Shown: positions 34,220-43,289, counted from the stretch's first letter. The stretch: 64,000 nt of DNA from JAKALD01 sp963817785 (GCA_963817785.1 CAWFPL010000001.1:62001-126000), one strand, 5' to 3'. Made by a program: numbers and translations. The notes: generated from the sequence alone by a model not told the origin.

Positions 34220-36571
34220 TTGAGGCGCTTGCCCGGTGTTGCACGGGCGGAGGTGAACTACGTCGCCGGGAGCGCCACGGTGCAGTACGACGAGGCGGTG
34301 ATCGACCTCAAGGCCATCAAGGCCAAGGTCCGCGAGTGCGGCTATCACTGCAGCGGCGCGCTGCTTCCGAAGCACCTGTGCGAACCCGAGGACCCGCCGG
34401 CCGAGGCGGCGGCGGTCCTTCCGATGACGGACCATGCTCATCCCGCAGGACACGCTCGGCACGTCCATGCGGCTTCGACCGGGGAAGCGGCGCATCCCGC
34501 GCACGAGAAACCCGTGGCGCACGCCGCGCACACGGACATCATGGCCCACGAAATGGGCCACGGCGCCGGCATGGACATGCAGGCCATGGTGCGCGATATG
34601 CGCAACCGCTTCTGGATCGCCCTGGTCTTCACGGTGCCGATCTTCATCTACTCGCCCATGGGGGCGATGTTCACGCCGCCGGCGCCGCCCTTCGGCTTGA
34701 AGCTCAACCTGTGGCTGTTCCTGCTCGCCAGCGCCGCGGTGCTTTATCCCGCCTGGCCGTTCGTCGTGGCCGCGTGGCGCGCGCTGAACAACGGCGTGCT
34801 CAACATGGCGACGCTGGTGGTGCTCTCCGTGGGCACCGGTTACGTCTTCAGCGCGGGCGCCACCTTCTTCTTCGCAGGGGCGCAGTTCTACGAAGCGGTG
34901 GCGGTCCTGCTGGTGTTCATCCTGCTCGGCCACTGGCTGGAGATGCGCGCGCGCGCCGGGGCCTCCGACGCGATCCGCGCCCTCATGGATCTTTCCCCGC
35001 CGATGGCCCACGTGATTCGCGGCGGCAAGGAAGTGGAAATCCCGACCGCGCAGGTGGCGGCGGGGGACATGGTGGCGATCCGTCCGGGGGACAAGATTCC
35101 GGTGGACGGCGAGCTGACCGAAGGCAGCTCCCTGGTGGACGAGTCGATGCTCACGGGCGAGTCCATGCCGGTCAAGAAGGGGCCGGGCGATACCGTGGTG
35201 GGCGCCTCCATCAACAAGAGCGGCAGCTTCCGCTACCGCGCCACCAAGGTGGGCGCCGACACGGCGCTTGCCCAGATCGTGAAGCTGGTGCAGGAAGCGC
35301 AGAACTCGAAGGCGCCGGCGCAGCTCCTCGCGGATCGGGCCTCCGAGTGGCTCGTGTGGGCGGCGATCGCGATCGGGCTCGCCACCTTCGCCGTCTGGTT
35401 CTGGTGGATCGGCCAGCCGCTGCTGTTCGCGCTCACGCTCACCATCACCGTGTTCGTCATCGCCTGCCCGGACGCGCTCGGGTTGGCCACCCCGATGGCG
35501 GTCATGGTCGGTACCGGCCTGGGGGCGATGAACGGCATCCTGTTCAAGAACGCATCCGCGCTGGAGGATGCGACCAAGCTCCAGGTCATCGTGATGGACA
35601 AGACCGGCACGCTCACCATGGGCCAGCCCGAGGTGGTCGAGGTGACCGCTGCGTCCGGCAGCTCCGAAGAGGCGCTGCTGGCGCTGGCCGCAGCGGTGGA
35701 ACAGCACTCGGAGCACCCGCTGGCGCACGCCATTCTCAAGCGCGCGTCCGGCCTTTCCGCGGACGCTGCCACCGATTTCACCAACATCGACGGCCAGGGC
35801 GCCCGTGCCCGGGTCGGCGGCAAGACCGTCCTGCTCGGCAACCGCAAGCTCATGGACGCCGAAAAGGTGGATCTGGCGGGGCTCGGGGCGAAGGCCGCGG
35901 AGCTCCAGGGCGGCGGCCGCACCGTGGTGCACGTCGCCGAAGACCGCCGCCTGATAGGACTGATCGCGATCGCGGATGCCGCGCGCCCCTCCTCCGCCGC
36001 GGCGGTCAAGAAGCTGCGCGAGCGCGGCATCCAGGTGGCGATGCTGACCGGCGACAACCGCGCCACCGCCGAGCGCATCGCCCGGGAGCTCGGCATCGAC
36101 ATCGTGCTCGCCGACGTGCTTCCGGGCCAGAAGGCGGACAAGGTGAAGGAGCTGCAGGCCCAGGGCAAGAAGGTCGGCATGGTGGGCGACGGCATCAACG
36201 ACGCGCCGGCGCTCACCCAGGCGGACGTCGGCTTCGCGATCGGCGCCGGCACCGACGTGGCGATCGAGAGCGCCGACGTGGTGCTCATGAAGAGCGACCC
36301 CTACGACGTGGTCGGCGCGGTCGAGCTCTCTCGCGCCACCCTGCGCAAGATGCACCAGAACCTATGGTGGGCGGTCGGCTACAAGGTGATCGCCTTCCCC
36401 CTGGCGGCCGGAGTGTTCTATCCCACGCTGGTGTCTCCGGAGCTCGCGGCGCTGGCCATGTCCGGCAGCTCGGCGCTGGTGGCGGTGAACGCGTTGCTGC
36501 TGAAGCGCACCCGGCTCGAGGGCATCCGCCAAGCCAGGGGAAGCAGCGCGGTCGCGCGTGAGGGAGCGTAA
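34220..36571 (+). CDS. P1B-type heavy-metal ATPase with CPD motif; start damaged
   Basis: A P1B ATPase (about 783 residues from TTG 34220). The coding region extends further up: from 34157 the frame encodes SSVIEVGGLLSSLSARGVER, the start of a degenerate HMA domain without CxxC. An ideal ATG at 34151 with GGAGGG upstream is followed at once by an in-frame TAA. A His-rich linker (HAHPAGHARHVHAAS and so on) precedes the membrane part. The transmembrane metal motif is IACPDALG, with Asp in place of the second Cys; DKTGTLT and GDGINDAPAL are intact. Substrate probably copper or a related metal. If the TAA is real, expression depends on internal initiation. Confidence 0.72.
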   Translation: MRRLPGVARAEVNYVAGSATVQYDEAVIDLKAIKAKVRECGYHCSGALLPKHLCEPEDPPAEAAAVLPMTDHAHPAGHARHVHAASTGEAAHPAHEKPVAHAAHTDIMAHEMGHGAGMDMQAMVRDMRNRFWIALVFTVPIFIYSPMGAMFTPPAPPFGLKLNLWLFLLASAAVLYPAWPFVVAAWRALNNGVLNMATLVVLSVGTGYVFSAGATFFFAGAQFYEAVAVLLVFILLGHWLEMRARAGASDAIRALMDLSPPMAHVIRGGKEVEIPTAQVAAGDMVAIRPGDKIPVDGELTEGSSLVDESMLTGESMPVKKGPGDTVVGASINKSGSFRYRATKVGADTALAQIVKLVQEAQNSKAPAQLLADRASEWLVWAAIAIGLATFAVWFWWIGQPLLFALTLTITVFVIACPDALGLATPMAVMVGTGLGAMNGILFKNASALEDATKLQVIVMDKTGTLTMGQPEVVEVTAASGSSEEALLALAAAVEQHSEHPLAHAILKRASGLSADAATDFTNIDGQGARARVGGKTVLLGNRKLMDAEKVDLAGLGAKAAELQGGGRTVVHVAEDRRLIGLIAIADAARPSSAAAVKKLRERGIQVAMLTGDNRATAERIARELGIDIVLADVLPGQKADKVKELQAQGKKVGMVGDGINDAPALTQADVGFAIGAGTDVAIESADVVLMKSDPYDVVGAVELSRATLRKMHQNLWWAVGYKVIAFPLAAGVFYPTLVSPELAALAMSGSSALVAVNALLLKRTRLEGIRQARGSSAVAREGA

Positions 36572-36575
36572 GCGG

Positions 36576-37835
36576 ATGGGCGCACCGTCGTCCTTCCATG
36601 GGCGGCACGGCGCTCGTCTGGTCAATCGCTCGTCGGAAATCGGGGCCTTCCACTGGATCGTGGCGGCCTTGTTCACTGTGGCGCTGGGCTACGGGGTCAT
36701 CCTCCCGGTGCTACCGCTCTTCCTCGGGCGCATCCTGGTCAGCCCGGGGGACGCTGCCGTGTCCTTTCATACCGGCTGGCTGACGGGCGCGTACATGTTC
36801 GCGGTGTTCGCGTTCGCGCCGCTCTGGGGATTTGTGTCGGATCGGGTCGGCCGGCGCCCGGTGATCCTGGTAGGCCTTGCGGGCTACGTGGTGACAGTGG
36901 CTCTTTTCGGCCTTATTCAGAGCATCTGGCTGACCTATTTCGTGCGCACCCTCTCCGGGGCGCTCGTTTCGGCGGTGCTTCCGGTCGCGCAGGCGTATGT
37001 GAGCGAGACGAGCACCGATGAAAACCGGGCGCGGCGCCTGGCATGGATGAGCGGGGCAAGCCTCGCCGGTTTCCTGATCGGCCCCGCCCTGAGCGGAGCG
37101 GTCTATGGGGCGGGCAGGGCGATGCCATGGATCGCTGCGATGGGCGACGGCATGATCCTCCTGCCGCTGTACGTGGCCGCCCTGCTTGGCCTGCCGGTCT
37201 GGATCGGAGTGTTTAGGGCTGTTCCCAACACTGCGAGGAATTCCGCGCCGAGCAACCAGGGAAGGCGCGCCCCGCGCGTTCAGTCTGGTCAGCGACTGCT
37301 GATCCTGCTTGCCATGAACCTGATCGCCACGTTCGGGCTGGGCAGCTTCGAAGTCGGCATCACGCTGCAGGGGCGGCAGAGCCTGGGACTCGATGTGTCC
37401 GGAACCGGCATCATGTTTGCCGAATGCAGCCTGGTGATGATGCTCGTGCAGGCGGCCGTGTATTTCTGGCCGTCGGTGATTCGGTTGAAAGCCACATACG
37501 TTACGGCGCCGTCTTTCCTCGCCATGGGCGTCGGCTTCTTGCTCTTGCCCGGCGCGAAAGACCTTTATGTCATGCTCGTGCTGGTGGCCCTGCTCGCCGG
37601 CGGTTCGGGCCTGTTGCTGGCCGGACTGACCTACCTGGTGTCGGGCGAGCCGGAACGTCTCGGATTCGCACTCGGCCTGCAGGCCGCGGCGCTGAGCCTG
37701 GGCCAGGCCCTGGGCTCGGTTGTTCAGGGCTGGCTGTTCGGCGTGATGGCGCTTTCGTCTTACTGGATTATCGCGGGCTTCATGTCAGCGGGAGCGCTTG
37801 TAGCCGGTCTTGGGATCCGTTACCGAGCGCGGTGA
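36576..37835 (+). CDS. MFS transporter, drug/metal efflux type
   Basis: A 419-residue major facilitator with 12 helices. The loop 2-3 motif is GFVSDRVGRRPVIL, and a central basic loop separates two six-helix halves. It follows the CPD-type ATPase with four bases between (GTG 36558 is an alternative start overlapping it). Similar MFS genes occur in metal loci as efflux pumps of unknown substrate. Confidence 0.75.
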   Translation: MGAPSSFHGRHGARLVNRSSEIGAFHWIVAALFTVALGYGVILPVLPLFLGRILVSPGDAAVSFHTGWLTGAYMFAVFAFAPLWGFVSDRVGRRPVILVGLAGYVVTVALFGLIQSIWLTYFVRTLSGALVSAVLPVAQAYVSETSTDENRARRLAWMSGASLAGFLIGPALSGAVYGAGRAMPWIAAMGDGMILLPLYVAALLGLPVWIGVFRAVPNTARNSAPSNQGRRAPRVQSGQRLLILLAMNLIATFGLGSFEVGITLQGRQSLGLDVSGTGIMFAECSLVMMLVQAAVYFWPSVIRLKATYVTAPSFLAMGVGFLLLPGAKDLYVMLVLVALLAGGSGLLLAGLTYLVSGEPERLGFALGLQAAALSLGQALGSVVQGWLFGVMALSSYWIIAGFMSAGALVAGLGIRYRAR

Positions 37836-37890
37836 ACGTAGCGTCCACCTGCGCGACGTACTCTCTTCCAAGCGTCGCCATCCTGCCGAG

Positions 37891-37995
37891 ATGCTCGGTT
37901 CGGCGATCGCCGGCTTCGCGACCATGTGGATGGCGGTCTTCGCCGACATGGGCGCGAGCCCGCTGGTGGTGTTCAACAGCTTGCGGGCTGCTGGG
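37891..37995 (+). pseudogene. C-terminal remnant of a Zn/Cd-type P1B ATPase
   Basis: After the MFS stop, the frame from 37891 reads MLGSAIAGFATMWMAVFADM and then GASPLVVFNSLRA, closely resembling the last membrane helix pair of ZntA/CadA ATPases, where MWxAVxADxGxSLLVVxNxLRL is typical. Nothing upstream in the same frame belongs to an ATPase, so this is an orphan C-terminus, presumably left by a deletion. The rest of 37836-38131 holds no other gene I can see. Confidence 0.6.
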
Positions 37996-38131
37996 CGGGA
38001 TGGCACCACCCATTCAAACAACGTCGCAGGCGGCGGGGCGAGGGCCCCGGCTCATCAGGTAAGGACGCATCATGCCGCGCCCCTGGCGCTCGGGCTCGTC
38101 ACCCGGTGCCGGGCAACGAGGACGCGAAACC

Positions 38132-38812
38132 TCACGAGGGCCGACTGCGGGAGGAGAGGCGCAGCACGCGCCCCCGGCGGACCAGCCGGCCGGAGCGCGT
38201 CAATCGCGCCAGAGCGCGGTACAGCGCCTCATGCGAAAGTCCGAGGTCGAGCGCCCAGGCCTTGAGCGGCCGATCAAACGTCAGGGCGCCTTGCACGCCC
38301 TCCGCTTCGATGCAGTGCACGATGCGCTCTTCGGCGCTGCGCAGCCGCAGGCGCTCGCTGTGCGCCCGGAGCTTGCGGATCTCGGCGATCAGGTGGCGGC
38401 TCCAGGCGCTGCGGAAATCCGGGTCTGCGGCGAGCGCCTGCCGAAAGGCCGCCATCGGCAACGCGCACACGCGGCTGGCAGCCCGGGCCACGCCGTCGCA
38501 GTGATAGCGCTCGGACTCGACGCTCGCTTCGGCGAGGAAGCCCTGGTGCGCGCGCTGCAGCACGATCTCCTGCCCGTGCTTCGAGTGACGCAGCAGCGCC
38601 AGCTCGCCCGCGAGAACGTAGTACAGGACGGCGGGGCGATCGTCTCTGCGAAACAGCACCGTGCGCGGGGCGACGTTGCGCAGCTTGGCCTGGGCAAGCA
38701 GGCGCGGCGGCAGGAAACCGAGCGCCGCCGGCAGCGGCGTCGGCTCGACGCTGGCTGACGAATCGAACCGCACGGCAGGGGAGGCGCGCATCGTTCGCAT
38801 ATATGACCGCAA
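38132..38812 (-). CDS. Crp/Fnr-family transcriptional regulator
   Basis: A 226-residue regulator. An N-terminal cyclic-nucleotide-like beta barrel (NVAPRTVLFRRDDRPAVLYY, then GELALLRHSKHGQEIVLQRA) is followed by a dimerisation helix and a winged helix (LKAWALDLGLSHEALYRALA). It lacks the N-terminal cysteines of oxygen-sensing FNR proteins, so its signal may differ; C residues are present only in the barrel. It is divergent from the gene at 38874. Alternative ATGs near 38797 may start it. Confidence 0.82.
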   Translation of the reverse strand: MRSYMRTMRASPAVRFDSSASVEPTPLPAALGFLPPRLLAQAKLRNVAPRTVLFRRDDRPAVLYYVLAGELALLRHSKHGQEIVLQRAHQGFLAEASVESERYHCDGVARAASRVCALPMAAFRQALAADPDFRSAWSRHLIAEIRKLRAHSERLRLRSAEERIVHCIEAEGVQGALTFDRPLKAWALDLGLSHEALYRALARLTRSGRLVRRGRVLRLSSRSRPS

Positions 38813-38873
38813 TCATAAGCGCGCGTTCCGCTCCGGCGGCACACTCGGCGGTTTCCCTGTTTCGGAGATCGAG

Positions 38874-39512
38874 ATGCCGCACCCCGACCGCTTGCTTCCT
38901 GTATTCGTTCTTACGACGCTGCTCGCCACGTCCGCCGCCTGCGCGGCGGAGCCGGCGCCCGCAGCGCCGATGCATGACGGCGGCATGAGCCACTCCATGA
39001 TGATGATGATGTCGCAGTCGACCCCGCTGACCGAGCCCGGAAACGGCGCCTTCGGGGCGATCCAGGAAGCGGTCAGGGCGCTGCAGGCCGACCCGCACAC
39101 CGACTGGTCCAAGGTCAACCTCGAGGCGCTGAGGGAGCACCTCGTCGACATGCGCAACATGACGCTCGATGTGACCGTACACTCGCAAAAACCGGTTCCC
39201 GACGGAGTCGAGATCCTGGTGTCGGGCAATACCCCGGCGGCCGGCGCCTCGCTCGGCCGCGTGCTGGCCGAGCATCCGGCGTTTCTCGCGATGGAGACCG
39301 GGTGGAAGATGACGGTCGCGAAGCGCGGCGGCATCTACGACCTCGTGGTGACGACCCGGCAGCCGGGCCAGGTCGCGGAGGTTCGCGGCCTGGGCTACAT
39401 CGGGCTGCTCGCGATCGGCAACCATCATCAGGTGCACCACTGGGAGATGGCGACCGGGCAATACCGGCCTCTCGGGGCAGCCGCGCCGTCGCCGCGCCGG
39501 CAGCGCAAGTAA
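38874..39512 (+). CDS. Secreted protein of unknown function, Met/His-rich N-terminus
   Basis: A 212-residue protein with a signal peptide (FVLTTLLATSAACAAEPA; the AAC could be a weak lipobox) followed by MHDGGMSHSMMMMMSQ. The folded part has DWSKVNLEALREHLVDMRNM and ends YIGLLAIGNHHQVHHWEMAT, which looks like a metal-binding or haem-like His cluster. I do not recognise a named family. It is divergent from the Crp/Fnr regulator, which may control it. GGAG precedes ATG 38874. Confidence 0.6.
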   Translation: MPHPDRLLPVFVLTTLLATSAACAAEPAPAAPMHDGGMSHSMMMMMSQSTPLTEPGNGAFGAIQEAVRALQADPHTDWSKVNLEALREHLVDMRNMTLDVTVHSQKPVPDGVEILVSGNTPAAGASLGRVLAEHPAFLAMETGWKMTVAKRGGIYDLVVTTRQPGQVAEVRGLGYIGLLAIGNHHQVHHWEMATGQYRPLGAAAPSPRRQRK

Positions 39513-39532
39513 GCGGATGCCGAAGGGCCGGA

Positions 39533-40378
39533 TTACCGGCGCTCCGGCTTCACGAACCTGAGGGTCATGCGGTCGGACTCGCCGATCGCGCTCATCTTCG
39601 CGTGCTCGGCCGGCGGCCCGGCGAGATCGGGCGGCAGGCGATGCGCATTCAGCGTCTCGTCGTCTTTCGGGTTGGCGTTGATTTCGGCCACGCCGGCCAG
39701 GCGAAAGCCGGTCTTCAGCCCGAGCTCGATCATGTAGTCCTCCGGGATGCGGTGCAGCGCGCGCGAGCTTTCGATTGCGTTCGCGTAGGGACGCGCGCGA
39801 TGCTCGACGACCCCGAAGACGCCGCCGGGCTTGAGCACCTCGTAGGCGGCTTGGAACACCTTGGCAAGTGTCGCCGGGCTGTGATTGAGCCAGTCGTGAG
39901 CATTGCGAAACGTGAGCACCATGTCGGCCGAGTCCTCGGCGCCCAGATTCACCTGCGCGGGCGGCGCGAAAGGAACCGTCGTCACGCGGCCGTAGACGGC
40001 AGGATTCGATTCGAGCTTGTGCGCGTAGGCGGACACCATGCGGGCCATGAAGCCGCTTTGAGCGTCCATCGGAGGCGCCGCCTCGATCAGCTTGCCGTGG
40101 TCGCGCAGGATGGGTGCGAGAATCTCGCTGTACCAGCCCGCGCCCGGCTCGAGCTCGACCACCGTCATGTTCGGTTCCAGCCCGAAGAATTCGAGCGTTC
40201 GGACCGGGTGGCGGTATCGATTGCGCGCCTTGTTAGCGGCCGAGCGCCAGGAGCCGTCGACCGCATGACGCAGGAGCGCATCGACGCTGCCGGCCGAGGC
40301 GACCGGGGCGGCGCCGGCGGCACTCGCCAGGCACAGAGAAACGCTTGCGGCCAGCAGCTGCGTGAAGCGGGCTTTCAT
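39533..40378 (-). CDS. Exported SAM-dependent methyltransferase-like protein
   Basis: A 281-residue protein with an apparent signal peptide (LLAASVSLCLASAAGAAPVA) and a predicted methyltransferase fold: MTVVELEPGAGWYSEILAP is motif I, VLTFRNAHDWLN motif IV and YEVLKPGGVFGVVEH motif V. Such COG4798-type proteins are widespread, and how they would use SAM in the periplasm is unclear. It sits tail-to-tail with the gene at 38874. Confidence 0.75.
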   Translation of the reverse strand: MKARFTQLLAASVSLCLASAAGAAPVASAGSVDALLRHAVDGSWRSAANKARNRYRHPVRTLEFFGLEPNMTVVELEPGAGWYSEILAPILRDHGKLIEAAPPMDAQSGFMARMVSAYAHKLESNPAVYGRVTTVPFAPPAQVNLGAEDSADMVLTFRNAHDWLNHSPATLAKVFQAAYEVLKPGGVFGVVEHRARPYANAIESSRALHRIPEDYMIELGLKTGFRLAGVAEINANPKDDETLNAHRLPPDLAGPPAEHAKMSAIGESDRMTLRFVKPERR

Positions 40379-40423
40379 CGGAGATCCTCTCGGGATTTTA
40401 AGTGGGTAGCATTGGGCCGCCGC

Positions 40424-41491
40424 TCACCTTCTCCTCGGGTGAGGGTGTCGATGATGCGCGTCCGGGAAATGCGCATGCGCATGCAGGAGCGGCACGTGGC
40501 GATGGCTATGGCTATGGTGCGTGCCGGCCGGTACCGGCTCGTCGTGCTCGTGGTCGTGGTGCTCGTCCCCGACGCCGTGGGTGTGAGCGTGCGCGTGTTC
40601 GAGCGCCTCGTGCGTGTGCTCATGCGCGTGGCGCTCGGTCAGGTGCAGCCACACGCCCACCGCCATCAGCGCGCCACCCAGCAGCAAGGCCGGGGTCGCC
40701 GGCTCGCCCAGCAGTCCCAGCGCCATCAGCGCGCCGAAGAAGGGCGCCACGGAGAAGTAAGCACCGGTGCGGGCGGCCCCCAGATGCCGCAAAGCGACCA
40801 CGAACCAGGCGAGGCTCGCGCCGTAGCTCAGAAAGCCGACGATGGCAGCTCCGAGGACGGGAACTGCACCGGGCCACGTGGCGCCCAGGCCGACGGCAAG
40901 GACGAGGTTGGTTGCGCCGGCGGCCAGTCCCTTGACCATCGCGATCCACGAGGCGTCCGAGAGCGCGACCTTGCGCGTGAGGTTGTTGTCGACGGCCCAG
41001 CCGAAGCAGGCACCGAGCACCGCGAGCGACGGCCAGAGACTCGCGAATTCCACTCTCGCGCCTGCAGGCCAGCTCAACACCACCGCACCGGCGACGATGG
41101 CGAACATGCCGAGCGCAATGCGCCGATCGAAGTTCTCCCTGAACGCGAACCACGCCAGAAGCGCCGTGAAAACGCTCTCGGCGTTGAGCAACAACGCCGC
41201 GCCCGAGGCCGGCATGGCTGCGAGGCCGGTCATCAGCAACACCGGTGCGATCACGCCTCCCGAAAGGATCGCGCCCGCCAGCCAGCGCCACTCGCCGGGG
41301 GCCGGCCTCGCCGCCGGTGCGCGGCGGATCCGGCGAAGCAGCCAAAGTCCGATGCCCGATCCCAGGTACAGGAGTGCCGCCAGCAGCCAGGGGCTGGCCT
41401 GCGCGAGCAGAAGTTTGGCCAGCGGCGTGCTCACACCGAACAGGACGGCCGCGGCCAGCGCGGCCGGGACCCCGGATTCATTCACTTTCAT
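40424..41491 (-). CDS. EamA/DMT-family transporter with a long His-rich tail
   Basis: A 355-residue protein with ten membrane helices in two EamA repeats (LFGVSTPLAKLLLAQASPWL at the start, LMALGLLGEPATPALLLGGA in the second). After about residue 280 the tail contains roughly 24 histidines in 70 residues, interspersed with Asp/Glu (HAHEHTHEALEHAHAHTHG and so on), like the cytoplasmic His loops of zinc, nickel or cobalt transporters. Position in the metal island supports a metal-efflux or metal-buffered function. Confidence 0.8.
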   Translation of the reverse strand: MKVNESGVPAALAAAVLFGVSTPLAKLLLAQASPWLLAALLYLGSGIGLWLLRRIRRAPAARPAPGEWRWLAGAILSGGVIAPVLLMTGLAAMPASGAALLLNAESVFTALLAWFAFRENFDRRIALGMFAIVAGAVVLSWPAGARVEFASLWPSLAVLGACFGWAVDNNLTRKVALSDASWIAMVKGLAAGATNLVLAVGLGATWPGAVPVLGAAIVGFLSYGASLAWFVVALRHLGAARTGAYFSVAPFFGALMALGLLGEPATPALLLGGALMAVGVWLHLTERHAHEHTHEALEHAHAHTHGVGDEHHDHEHDEPVPAGTHHSHSHRHVPLLHAHAHFPDAHHRHPHPRRR

Positions 41492-41711
41492 CGTCTCTTG
41501 CTATGCGTAGCCGAACGCTCGGGGCGATGGCTCTCAGCCAGGTGCGCGCCGTGAACGCACATGCACGCGGTGGAACCTCCGCCGGCGTTGCGGCGAGGCG
41601 CACACCGTGATGAAGGCGGCCGACGCGGTCGGCATGAGCGACGCGCATCCCTGAAGCCCGTTCCATGTATGCGGCATGATCAAGCCGGCTGATGAACCCT
41701 TCGGCCTCGCC

Positions 41712-42461
41712 TTATTTGAGCGCGCGGAAGATCGCCCCGCTGGTCGACGGTGAAGTCCTGTAGTCCGTGAGCCCGACGAGTGCGCTCTCGCGGAAGCCGG
41801 CCGCGCGCAGCATGGACAGCAGCTCTTCGGCGGGAAGCGTCCCGGAGACGCAGTCCGCCCACGAAGTGTCGCTGCCAGCCTGCGTGGTCGCGCAACAGGC
41901 GTCGCTGCGCACCACGTCTGCAAATTGCAGCCGGCCGCCGGGACGAAGCACCCGTTTGGCTTCGGCGAATACGCTCGCCTTGTCGGGCGCGAGGTTGATG
42001 GCGCCGTTGGATATCACCACGTCGACGCACGCCTCCGGCAGCGGCAGGCGGGCCATGTCGGCCTCATGCAATTCGACATTCGCAAGGCCCGCGAGCTGCG
42101 CGTTGCGGCGCGCCTTCTCGACCATGGCGCGCGTGACATCCAGGCCGATGACGCGTCCACGGCTGCCGACGAGCAGCGCCGCAATGCAGATATCCGCACC
42201 CGCCCCGCAGCCCAGATCGAGCACCGACTCGCCGGCGCGAATCGGGCCCGGGTCGAAGGGGTTGCCCACCGCGCAGGCGCACTCCCACACACTCTCCGGC
42301 AGCCGCTCCAGCCACGCCGCCTCGTAGCCCAACCGCCGGGCGTTCTCCTTGCCCTTGCCCCAGCCGAAGTCCTTGTCCGGGTGAAGGGCGAGCTCGGTGT
42401 AGAGCGAACGGATTTGCGCGCACGCCTCGCCCGCGCCCGGACAGTGCTGCGGCTCACTCAT
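41712..42461 (-). CDS. arsM: Arsenite methyltransferase (ArsM-like)
   Basis: A 249-residue SAM-dependent methyltransferase. The N-terminal YTELALHPDKDFGWGKGKEN and LGYEAAWLERLPESVWECAC match ArsM. Motif I is VLDLGCGAGADICIAALLVG, and the cysteine pair in VVRSDACCATTQAG fits the arsenite-binding site of ArsM. It would methylate arsenite to volatile species. Its start overlaps the stop of the following Met-rich gene (ATGA). Confidence 0.78.
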   Translation of the reverse strand: MSEPQHCPGAGEACAQIRSLYTELALHPDKDFGWGKGKENARRLGYEAAWLERLPESVWECACAVGNPFDPGPIRAGESVLDLGCGAGADICIAALLVGSRGRVIGLDVTRAMVEKARRNAQLAGLANVELHEADMARLPLPEACVDVVISNGAINLAPDKASVFAEAKRVLRPGGRLQFADVVRSDACCATTQAGSDTSWADCVSGTLPAEELLSMLRAAGFRESALVGLTDYRTSPSTSGAIFRALK

Positions 42462-42931
42462 TGCGTCTGGGATGCCTGCACCCGAAGGCTCACCTTGTTC
42501 TGGCGCGCCATCTGGATGAGCAGGTAGAGCGCGCCGTCAGGACTGATTTTCAGGGCCTGGGCGAGCTGCGCGGGATCGAGCTCCCCTTTGTCCTTGAGCG
42601 CCGCGAGCGCCTGCGCCTCCAGCGACTCCAGCCAGTGCGAGAACAGGTCGCGCAATTCCGGGGTGGCGAAGGTTGCCATCGCGGCGGTGTGCTGCATGGT
42701 GGCGAGCATCTCGCCGCACATTCCCATCATTTGCTCCATCGGCGGCAAGCCGCCTTCGCCCGGTTTCATCTGCGCCATCATCTTCTGCATCATCGCCATC
42801 GGGCCGCCGCCTTGGCCCATCTGAGCCATCATCTTCTTCATCATTCCCATCCCCATCCCTGGGCCGATACCTGCGCCGCTTTCCGTGCGGCTTTCCTCGG
42901 TCGCCTTGCCCGGCTTCTCGTCCTCAGCCAT
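42458..42931 (-). CDS. Met-rich helical protein with C-terminal winged-helix-like domain
   Basis: A 157-residue protein. Residues 25-75 are methionine-rich (GMGMGMMKKMMAQMGQGGGP), and the C-terminal part (LDPAQLAQALKISPDGALYL) resembles a small winged-helix or DNA-binding-like domain. The mix could be a metal-sensing adaptor. It lies between a methyltransferase and another Met-rich gene. Family unknown to me. ATG 42931 follows GGAGG. Confidence 0.5.
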   Translation of the reverse strand: MAEDEKPGKATEESRTESGAGIGPGMGMGMMKKMMAQMGQGGGPMAMMQKMMAQMKPGEGGLPPMEQMMGMCGEMLATMQHTAAMATFATPELRDLFSHWLESLEAQALAALKDKGELDPAQLAQALKISPDGALYLLIQMARQNKVSLRVQASQTQ

Positions 42932-43016
42932 GTCGGCCTCCGTTCTAAAGGTTGCTCGATGACGGCGCCTCGCGGGGCAAGCGCCGTGACTTACGGTGTT
43001 CTCAAACGCTCCCAAC

Positions 43017-43280
43017 TCATTCCTTGAGCTGACCCTTCAGCTCATCCTGCATGCGCTGAAGCATGGCCTTGGCCAACGTGTGGCGCGCCGCAGAATCGAG
43101 CTCCGAGAACATCATGGACATGCAACGCGGCATCATGGTCTGCATGAAGCTCACTCGATCCTCGGTCTTCATTTCCTTGAACACGCTGTCCATCATGGTT
43201 TGCATCATGCGCGGCATGTCCTCCGGCTTCATCATGCCGGACATCATCTTTTCCATCATCTGCTGGAAGGGTTTTCGCAT
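43017..43280 (-). CDS. Small, extremely Met-rich helical protein
   Basis: An 87-residue protein in which about 21 residues are methionine (MMEKMMSGMMKPEDMPRMMQ), with a single Cys. It is helical and amphipathic, without a signal peptide. Met-rich helices bind Cu(I) or Ag(I). It sits ten bases after a methyltransferase gene and before the other Met-rich gene. Family unknown to me. Confidence 0.55.
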   Translation of the reverse strand: MRKPFQQMMEKMMSGMMKPEDMPRMMQTMMDSVFKEMKTEDRVSFMQTMMPRCMSMMFSELDSAARHTLAKAMLQRMQDELKGQLKE

Positions 43281-43289
43281 CGGTGGCTC

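Noticed and set aside
34043..36355. A 770-codon open frame on the - strand opposite the CPD-type ATPase
   Set aside because: Low-complexity His/Arg/Gly-rich translation typical of a shadow of a GC-rich gene; the + strand has clear ATPase motifs.
41492..41711. A 62-codon - strand frame in the gap before arsM
   Set aside because: No ribosome site, no recognisable content and a typical shadow composition.
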